NCBI RefSeq assembly: GCF_019599145.1 | Contig: NZ_CP080647.1 | Location: 3,286,001-3,350,000 of the forward strand | Origin: Streptomyces akebiae | GTDB taxonomy: Bacteria; Actinomycetota; Actinomycetes; Streptomycetales; Streptomycetaceae | DNA: 64,000 nucleotides | Direction of reading: 5' to 3' | Position numbers and translations under genes: made by a program | In this document: positions 58,100 to 64,000 of the stretch, in pieces | Position numbering within the stretch: the stretch's first letter is position 1 | Layout: the number at the start of each line of letters is the position of its first letter | The notes under the pieces: model-generated | Databases searched by the model: none | What the model was told of the DNA's origin: nothing | Seen by the model: the letters and a program-made list of their open reading frames with translations, nothing else

Positions 58100-61000
58100 T
58101 CACGGTCCGGGCAGGGGCTGTTCGGTCCAGATGGTCTTGCCGTCGGGGGTGTAGCGCGTGCCCCAGCGTTCGGTGAGCTGGGCCACGAGGAAGAGGCCCC
58201 GGCCGCCCTCGTCCTCGGTGCGGGCGCGGCGCAGCCTGGGTGAGGTGCCGCTGCCGTCGTAGACCTCGCAGATCAGGGCACGGTCGCGCAGGAGACGGAG
58301 TTGGACCGGGCCGGTGGCGTGGCGGATGGCGTTGGTGACGAGTTCGCTGGCCACCAGTTCCGTGGTGAAGGCCAGGTCGTGCAGGCCCCAGGCGGCGAGC
58401 TGCCCGGTGACGGCCTCCCGTGCTCGGGCGACGACCGCCGGGTCGCTGGGCAGGTCCCACTGGGCGACCTGCTCCGGGCCCAGGGTGTTCGTACGGGCGA
58501 CGAGGAGGGCCACGTCGTCGCCGGGCCGGGCCGGGAGCAGGGCGTCGAGGACCGCCTCACAGGTGTCCTCGGGGGCGCGGTCGGGGCGGGCCAGGACGGT
58601 ACGGAGCCGGTCGAGGCCGGTGTCGATGTCGCGGTGCCGGTCCTCGACCAGGCCGTCGGTGTAGAGGACCAGCTGGCTGCCCTCGGCCAGGTCGAGTTCC
58701 ACGGTCTCGAAGGGCATGCCGCCGAGGCCCAGCGGCGGCCCCGAGGGCAGGTCGACGAACTCCACCGTCCCGTCCGGGGCGACGACCGCCGGCAGCGGGT
58801 GCCCCGCACGGGTGAGGGCGCAGCGTCGGGACACCGGGTCGTAGACGGCGTACAGACAGGTCGCGCCGACGATTCCGGAGTCCTCGTGGGTGTTCTCCAC
58901 CGCCCAGCCCTCGCCCCGGTCGAGGCGGCCGACGAGGTCGTCGAGGTGGGTGAGCAGTTCGTCCGGGGGCAGGTCGAGGGAGCAGAAGTTGTGGACGGCG
59001 GTACGCAGTCGGCCCATGGTCGCGGCGGCGTGCAGGCCGTGACCGACGACGTCACCGACGACGAGCGCGACCCGGGCGCCGGAGAGCGGGATGACGTCGA
59101 ACCAGTCGCCGCCCACGCCCGCCTGGGCGGGGAGGTAGCGGTACGCGACCTCGACCGCGCTCTGCTCGGGGCGTCCCCGCGGCAGCAGGCTGCGTTGCAG
59201 AGCGAGGGCGGTGTTGTGCTCGCGTGTGTAGCGGCGGGCGTTGTCGATGCAGATCGCCGCGCGGCCCACCAGTTCCTGGGCCAGCGACAGGTCGTCGTCC
59301 TCGAACGGGGCGGGCTGCTCGGAGCGGTAGAAGCTGACGACGCCGAGGGTCGCGCCGCGTGCCCGCAGCGGCACGGTGATCAGGGAGTGGATGCCGGCGG
59401 CGAGGGCGCGCTCCAGCCGTGGCGGGTCCTGGGCGAGCCAGCCGCCCGCCTCCGCCAGTACGGGTTCCAGCACCGAGCGACCGGTCTCCCAGCTGCGTGC
59501 CTGCGGGGTGGAGGGGACGTAGCGCACCGGGTCCCCCACCTCGTACAGATGGGACTCCTCGTGTACGGCGCCCAACGCGACCCGGCGCAGCCGTGTGCCG
59601 GGGTCGAGGGGCTCCGGCTCGTCGCCGAGCAGGACGGAGACGGGCAGGTCGACGGCCGCGAAGTCGGCGAAGCGGGGGACGGCCACCTCGGCGAGTTCCT
59701 CTGCGGTGCGGGTGACGTCGAGCGTGGTGCCGATGCGGACTCCGGCGTCGTGCAGCAGCTCCAGCCGCCGACGCGCGAGCACGGCGAGTCGGCCGACCCC
59801 GGGTTCACCGATGAGAACCAGCCAGGCGTCGGAGGCGGCGTCCGGGGCGGCGTCCGGGGGCGGGGTGGGTGTCGTTCGCCGGGTTGCCTGCGGGGGCGGG
59901 TGTGGAGTCTTCTGCGGGGGCGTTTGTGGCGCTGGTCCGGCTGGTGGCGGAGGTGGGTCGGCGCGGTGGGGTGCGTGGGTTCGGGGGGTTTCCGGCAGTG
60001 CGTCAGGGGTTTCCGGGGGTGCATCGGGTTCGTACGGGGCGGTGGGGGGCGGTGACGGCGTCGGGCGCGGGTGGAGGGCGGTGGGGGCCCGTGGGCGGAG
60101 GAGGACGGTCGGGGGTGCAGGGGCCGTGGCGGTGCGGGGGGCGAGTGAGCGGGTGGGGGGAGGCTGGTGTGGAGGCTGAGCCTGCGGGGCTTCGTGTGCC
60201 GGGGTCAGCAGTTGCGTGTGGCGGAGGTGGGGGCCGCCCAGGACGCGGGCCTCGACCACCACGCCTGTCTCGCCCGACTCGCTCATGATCGGGCGGCGCA
60301 GGAGGGTGGCGACGCGGTTGCCGGAGAGGGTGACCTCGTCGAGGGTGCGGTGGGGTGAGGCGATGAGTTCCTCGGCCTTCTCCCGGAGGACGGCCATGTC
60401 GACCCGGCCGAGGGGCTCGGCGTAGCGGCCGTCGTCGTCCCGCGCCCAGGGCGGTCGTTCGGGTTGGCGGGGCCAGGTGTCCGTGCCCGCGGCTGCCGCG
60501 CCCGCGCCTGGGCCCGAACGCGGACCTGGGTCTGGCCCTGGCCCTGGCCCTGCGGCGGCACGGGCGGCCCGGCGGTAGGCGGCCAGGAGCGCCTGCTCGC
60601 GTTGCGTGGCCTGTTCCAGGAGGGCGGCCTCGATGTCGTGGGCCGCCTCTCGGACGAGCCGCAGCATGGCGGGGTCGCTGTCGTCGCGCAGACAGGTGAG
60701 GTCGAGGACGGCCTCGACGCGGCCGCTGAGCGGGTTGCGCACGGGGGCGCCCGCGCAGGCGAACGGGGAGAGGCAGTCGGCGAAGTGTTCCCGGCCGAGG
60801 ACGAGGACGGGTTGCCGCTCGGCGAGGGCCGTGCCCACGCCGTTGGTGCCGGCGGCGGCTTCGGAGGCGCAGAAGCCCGGGGCGAAGTTCACCTCGTCGA
60901 GACGGCTGAGGAGCTGTCGGTCACCGCCGTGCCGCTGGATCATGCGGGCCTGTCCGTCGCAGAGCACGACGGTCATGCTGACGTCCGCGAGGGAGGCGGT

Positions 61001-61240
61001 GAGCCGTGTGAGCACCGGGCCGGCGGCGCGCAGGAAGGGGTCCTCCATCGCGAGGTCGGGCACGAAGGGGACAAGCAACCGGTGGGGTTCGAGGCCGGCG
61101 GAACGGCAGCGCTTCCACGAGTCCAGCACCGGGTCGCGGACGTCGGAGTCGACGTGCGCGCCCGCGAGGAAGCGCTCATGGGCATCGACGAGACCGCCGA
61201 TGTCGTCCCAGGAGACGGACAACGGGATCACTTCCCTCAC
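58100..61240 (-). CDS. Multidomain GAF/PP2C phosphatase/anti-sigma-type ATPase
   Basis: 1046 residues. Order: an AcoR-like N-terminal GAF region (about 20-215, DSWKRCRSAGLEPHRLLVPF and GTNGVGTALAERQPVLVLGREHF), a helical linker, a Pro-rich disordered stretch (about 330-460), a second GAF domain (about 490-670), a SpoIIE/RsbU-type PP2C phosphatase (about 690-890, AGVGGDWFDVIPLSG, LVVGDVVGHGLHAA, LVLYTDGLVEDRH) and a C-terminal HATPase_c domain of the RsbW type (about 927-1046, ELVASELVTNAIRHATG, EGGRGLFLVAQL). It could both dephosphorylate a STAS antagonist and phosphorylate it or bind a sigma factor, in answer to GAF ligands. Single gene with no sigma factor adjacent. Confidence 0.9.
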   Translation of the reverse strand: MREVIPLSVSWDDIGGLVDAHERFLAGAHVDSDVRDPVLDSWKRCRSAGLEPHRLLVPFVPDLAMEDPFLRAAGPVLTRLTASLADVSMTVVLCDGQARMIQRHGGDRQLLSRLDEVNFAPGFCASEAAAGTNGVGTALAERQPVLVLGREHFADCLSPFACAGAPVRNPLSGRVEAVLDLTCLRDDSDPAMLRLVREAAHDIEAALLEQATQREQALLAAYRRAARAAAGPGPGPDPGPRSGPGAGAAAAGTDTWPRQPERPPWARDDDGRYAEPLGRVDMAVLREKAEELIASPHRTLDEVTLSGNRVATLLRRPIMSESGETGVVVEARVLGGPHLRHTQLLTPAHEAPQAQPPHQPPPTRSLAPRTATAPAPPTVLLRPRAPTALHPRPTPSPPPTAPYEPDAPPETPDALPETPRTHAPHRADPPPPPAGPAPQTPPQKTPHPPPQATRRTTPTPPPDAAPDAASDAWLVLIGEPGVGRLAVLARRRLELLHDAGVRIGTTLDVTRTAEELAEVAVPRFADFAAVDLPVSVLLGDEPEPLDPGTRLRRVALGAVHEESHLYEVGDPVRYVPSTPQARSWETGRSVLEPVLAEAGGWLAQDPPRLERALAAGIHSLITVPLRARGATLGVVSFYRSEQPAPFEDDDLSLAQELVGRAAICIDNARRYTREHNTALALQRSLLPRGRPEQSAVEVAYRYLPAQAGVGGDWFDVIPLSGARVALVVGDVVGHGLHAAATMGRLRTAVHNFCSLDLPPDELLTHLDDLVGRLDRGEGWAVENTHEDSGIVGATCLYAVYDPVSRRCALTRAGHPLPAVVAPDGTVEFVDLPSGPPLGLGGMPFETVELDLAEGSQLVLYTDGLVEDRHRDIDTGLDRLRTVLARPDRAPEDTCEAVLDALLPARPGDDVALLVARTNTLGPEQVAQWDLPSDPAVVARAREAVTGQLAAWGLHDLAFTTELVASELVTNAIRHATGPVQLRLLRDRALICEVYDGSGTSPRLRRARTEDEGGRGLFLVAQLTERWGTRYTPDGKTIWTEQPLPGP

Positions 61241-61669
61241 CTGCGCACGGCCCGCCGCGTACCACCACCGGACGCGCCCACGGGCCGCCTGCCAGGCGCT
61301 ACAACCCTAGACCTTGCGTGACGCATATCACAACGACGCGAGTGAGGGCGGGCGGAGGGTCGGGAGAGGCGGGCGGGGCTCGGCGGTGAGGCTCATGGGA
61401 GGGCCGGGCCGAAGGCGGGTCAAGGACCGGGCCTGGGCGGGCGGCGGCCGCAGGGGTGTGTGGGGTCCCCGCGGCGGAGGGCCGGGGAGTGACTTGTGTC
61501 TCATGCGGGGTGGGGGCGTTCGGAGGGGTGTCGACGGCGGAGCCGCTGCTCGGAGGCCGTGTCGTCGTTCTGGCGGTGGCAGGAGTTCGGGCGGTGCATA
61601 CCGGGGAGTCATTTGGGGTGGGAACGGTCCTGGGGTTCCCTTCGTTCTTGACTTGCCCTGCCTCCGTCG
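61241..61669. other. Divergent intergenic region
   Basis: About 430 bases between the PP2C gene and the membrane protein gene. A TTGACT hexamer at 61648-61653 is a possible -35 for the plus-strand gene. A very long minus-strand open frame through here is a mirror frame and not a gene. Confidence 0.4.
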
Positions 61670-63073
61670 GTGCGGTCCCCCGCCGTACCGACGCGACGCG
61701 GAAGGACGACGTGCCCTTTGTTCCCGCTCCCGCTCGACGCGCCGCCCCCCTCGCGGCCCACCCCGTCCCCGGATCCCGAACCGCTCAGCCTGATACCCAG
61801 CCCGGCCCGTCCCGTGGACCTCACCCGGACCCCGAGCCACGCCACGCCCACGGCAGCCACACCCACGGCTGCCGACCCCACGACTGCCGACCCCACGGCT
61901 ACCGCAACCCGGGCGAACCCGACGGCGCCCACCGCCCCGCCCTGCGTCCTCACCCCTGACCCGGGGCCGACAGCGCCCGCCGGCCACACCCCGGCATGCC
62001 CCTCCCCCGCCCCCGCCCTGGGCGACCCCATCACTCCCTGCGACCCCACCCCCGCCCAGCACGCCGCCCACCACCCGCCCCGGCTCCTCGCGCTTCTGCC
62101 CGGCAGGGTCCGGGCACTGCTGCCCGCCCGGACGGCCGCCAACGGCCGACGGTTGCGGCTCTCTCTCACACTGTTGCCGTTGGTGCTGCTCGGCGTCTGG
62201 GCGGCGGTCGACTGGCGCACCGTGCACGGCGGGGCGGTACGGCTCGCCTCGGCCGATCCGCGGTGGCTGCTGGCCGGGGTGTTCTTCACCGCCCTGTGCT
62301 CGGTGGCCTCCGCGTGCGTACGGCAGGGTGCGGTGCCGGAACGGCTGCCACCGGGCCAGTTGCTGGCGACGCAGTTCGCGGCCGGGGCGGCGGGTCACGC
62401 CCTGCCGGGCAACATCGGGGCCCACGCCGTCGTCCTGCGCTTCCTGCGGCGCCGGGGCATCCCGCTCGCCCGGGCCACGTCCTCGCTCGCCCTGTACTCG
62501 GCGGTCAAACCCGTGGCCAAGACCCTGGTGATCGTCGCCTTCGTCGTCGCCTTTCCGGGCACGCTCCGCCTGACCGAACTGCTCCCGAAGGGCGAGACGC
62601 TCGCCCTGGTCGGTGCGATCACCGGCGTCAGCCTCGCCGCCGTGGTCACGCTGATCACGACCGTACGACCGTTGCGGCGTCCGCTGATCGGAGGGCTGCG
62701 TTCCGCCCTCACCGACACCCGGATCGTGCACAGCCGACCCGTCCGCGCGCTCGCCCTGTGGGGCGGGGCCGCCGCCTTCCCGCTGTGCCAGGGGGCCGTG
62801 GTCGCCTCGGTCGGCTCCTCGCTCGGGCTGCCGCTGTCCTGGCCGCAGATGCTCTTCGCGTACCTCGTCGCCAGTACGGCCGCCGGTGCCGTGCCCGCGC
62901 CGGGTGGCCTCGGCCCGATGGACGCGGCGCTCGTCTTCACGCTGGTCGCCTTCGGCGCGCCGGCGACCCTCGCCACCACCACGGTCATCGGCTACCGCGT
63001 GCTCACCGTCTGGCTCCCCCTCCTCCCCGGCACGCTCGTCCTCTCGGCACTGGTGCGGGCGAAGGTGCTCTGA
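61670..63073 (+). CDS. Lysylphosphatidylglycerol synthase-like transmembrane protein (YbhN/flippase type)
   Basis: 467 residues from the GTG at 61670. The first 150 are Pro/Thr/Ala-rich and include AT(P/A)TAA-like repeats; the rest has about seven to eight membrane helices with the family's hallmarks (AAGHALPGNIGAHAVVLRFL, RATSSLALYSAVKP, AGAVPAPGGLGPMDAALVFTL). This is the UPF0104 membrane domain of MprF-type lipid flippases, without the catalytic aminoacyl transferase domain. A TTG at 61718 has AAGGA at proper spacing and may be the real start. Substrate unknown. Confidence 0.8.
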   Translation: MRSPAVPTRRGRTTCPLFPLPLDAPPPSRPTPSPDPEPLSLIPSPARPVDLTRTPSHATPTAATPTAADPTTADPTATATRANPTAPTAPPCVLTPDPGPTAPAGHTPACPSPAPALGDPITPCDPTPAQHAAHHPPRLLALLPGRVRALLPARTAANGRRLRLSLTLLPLVLLGVWAAVDWRTVHGGAVRLASADPRWLLAGVFFTALCSVASACVRQGAVPERLPPGQLLATQFAAGAAGHALPGNIGAHAVVLRFLRRRGIPLARATSSLALYSAVKPVAKTLVIVAFVVAFPGTLRLTELLPKGETLALVGAITGVSLAAVVTLITTVRPLRRPLIGGLRSALTDTRIVHSRPVRALALWGGAAAFPLCQGAVVASVGSSLGLPLSWPQMLFAYLVASTAAGAVPAPGGLGPMDAALVFTLVAFGAPATLATTTVIGYRVLTVWLPLLPGTLVLSALVRAKVL

Positions 63074-63083
63074 GGGGACAGCG

Positions 63084-63154
63084 CTGCGAGCGGACGGCAC
63101 TGCGAGCGGACGGCGCACTCGGGGCACGGTGATCTGAGGACACGGTGATCTGAG
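63084..63154. repeat. Two short direct-repeat pairs
   Basis: CTGCGAGCGGACGGC occurs at 63084-63098 and 63100-63114, and CACGGTGATCTGAG at 63125-63138 and 63141-63154, just after the membrane protein stop. They may be remnants of local duplication. Confidence 0.6.
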
Positions 63155-63315
63155 CGGAGTTCGGCGCGCTCGGACGCCGGACAGGGGGCCGAGCGGGGCC
63201 GACGTACCGGGGTCCGACCGTGAGGACACCCTTGTGGGGTGCAGGAAGCAGTTGAAACGGGAACCATCTCTGGAACAGGAGGATCGGGCGGGGCTGGGCA
63301 GGTCGGGGAGGGCGT

Positions 63316-64000
63316 ATGTCGTACGCGGTGGGGCGTCGGGTGGTCGTCACGGGGCTGGGGGCCGTCACTCCGCTCGGGGTGGGCGTGGGTGAGCTGTGGC
63401 AGGGCCTGCTGGAAGGGCGTTGCGGGATAAGGGAACTGGACGGGGAGGAGTTCGCCGAGTTACCCGTGCGGGTCGCGGGGACGGTGCCGGTGGACCCCGC
63501 CGAGCTGATCCCCCGGCCCCGGGCCCGGCGCATGAACCGGGCCGCGCGGTTCGCCGTACTGGCGGCGCGGGAGGCGTGGCGGGACGGCGGCTTCCATCCC
63601 GGCGGTACGGCGCGGAGCGGGCTCGACGCGGGGCGGGTCGGGGTGTCCGCCGGGGCGATCCTCGGTGACGCGTCGGTGCTCGTGGCCGGCGACCGGCAGT
63701 TGCGGGAGCGGGGGGCGCGCGGTGTCTCCCCGCTCACGACCCCGATGTGTGTGCCCTCGCAGGCGGCGTCGCAGATCTCGCTGGACCTCGGTATCACCGG
63801 GGAGGCGCGGACCGTCACCAGTGCGTGCGCCTCCGGTACCGAGGCGATCGGACAGGCGGTCGACCGGATCCGGTACGGGCGGGTGGACGTGGCGCTCGCG
63901 GGCGGGGCCGAGGCGGTGGTGACACCGGCGATCATGGCGTCCTTCGCGGCGATGCGGGCGCTGTCGCGGCACGGGCTGAACGGTGGTGGGGCGAGCCCGT
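63316..64000 (+). CDS. Beta-ketoacyl-ACP synthase, 5' part
   Basis: The frame is open to the window end; 228 residues are visible. MSYAVGRRVVVTGLGAVTPLGVG is the usual KAS II start, and the nucleophile is C171 in TVTSACASGTEAIGQAV. It joins malonyl-ACP to an acyl chain in fatty acid or type II polyketide synthesis. The His pair of the active site would lie beyond the window. GGGGAGG precedes the ATG at 63316. It begins 243 bases after the membrane protein and may open a lipid or polyketide gene cluster. Confidence 0.92.
   Translation, partial: MSYAVGRRVVVTGLGAVTPLGVGVGELWQGLLEGRCGIRELDGEEFAELPVRVAGTVPVDPAELIPRPRARRMNRAARFAVLAAREAWRDGGFHPGGTARSGLDAGRVGVSAGAILGDASVLVAGDRQLRERGARGVSPLTTPMCVPSQAASQISLDLGITGEARTVTSACASGTEAIGQAVDRIRYGRVDVALAGGAEAVVTPAIMASFAAMRALSRHGLNGGGASP

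Noticed and set aside
61328..63229. 633-codon minus-strand frame
   Set aside because: Mirror of the flippase-like gene, Arg/Gly-rich, no ribosome site.

Overview
The window is chromosomal DNA from a high-GC actinomycete, almost certainly a Streptomyces. The basis is very high third-position GC, frequent GTG and TTG starts, NucS in place of MutS/MutL, an actinobacterial Rho with a long Arg/Gly/Asp/Gln-rich insert, and a gene order (nucS, chitinase, atp operon, prfA/prmC, rho, thr genes, lysA) that I recall as Streptomyces core. Everything here is read from the sequence and family knowledge; no database search was run.

Layout. Positions 1-9.8 kb hold the 3' end of an F420-type luciferase-like oxidoreductase, a conserved small protein, the mismatch endonuclease nucS, a MerR regulator divergent from a small monooxygenase-fold gene over a near-perfect 45-bp palindrome, a membrane-anchored STAND-like ATPase, a STAS protein, a 3-hydroxyacyl-CoA dehydrogenase, a PduO-type cobalamin adenosyltransferase and two small membrane proteins. 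Positions 9.9-13.9 kb hold a NarL-type two-component pair and a secreted GH18 chitinase with a classic repeated chitinase operator. Positions 13.9-18.9 kb are accessory: a peptidoglycan-targeting protein split by one in-frame TGA, two IPT/TIG-repeat proteins without signal peptides, and a secreted beta-helix protein.

Positions 19.3-27.7 kb carry a DUF2550 gene and the full F1Fo ATP synthase operon atpIBEFHAGDC (minus strand), with a Rex-like operator on its promoter and a strong terminator at its end. Positions 28-44 kb continue on the minus strand with wecA, glyA, a phosphatase-like protein lacking its catalytic Cys, tsaC, prmC, prfA, rpmE, a LytR-CpsA-Psr enzyme, a trypsin-like protease with FG-GAP repeats, rho, thrB, thrC and hom. 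These serve envelope precursor formation, translation termination, transcription termination and the aspartate-family amino acids. Positions 44-48 kb hold lysA, an ArgS-like protein without the catalytic core, and a response-regulator protein.

At 48.2 kb a tRNA-Arg(CCG) is followed by a frameshifted, truncated tyrosine integrase and an orphan gene, which is the scar of an integrative element. Positions 50-57 kb hold a urea/short-amide ABC transporter (urtABCDE order, minus strand) with an internal terminator after the binding-protein gene, a divergent MarR gene and a signal-less binding-protein-fold sensor. Positions 57-64 kb hold a 2Fe-2S ferredoxin-like gene flanked by simple repeats, a large GAF/PP2C/ATPase signalling protein, a flippase-like integral membrane protein, and the start of a beta-ketoacyl synthase cut off by the window end.

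Most of the window is conserved core. The least explained parts are the 13.9-18.9 kb surface/peptidoglycan module, the phosphatase-like protein with Ser for Cys, and the regulatory set around the urt operon.
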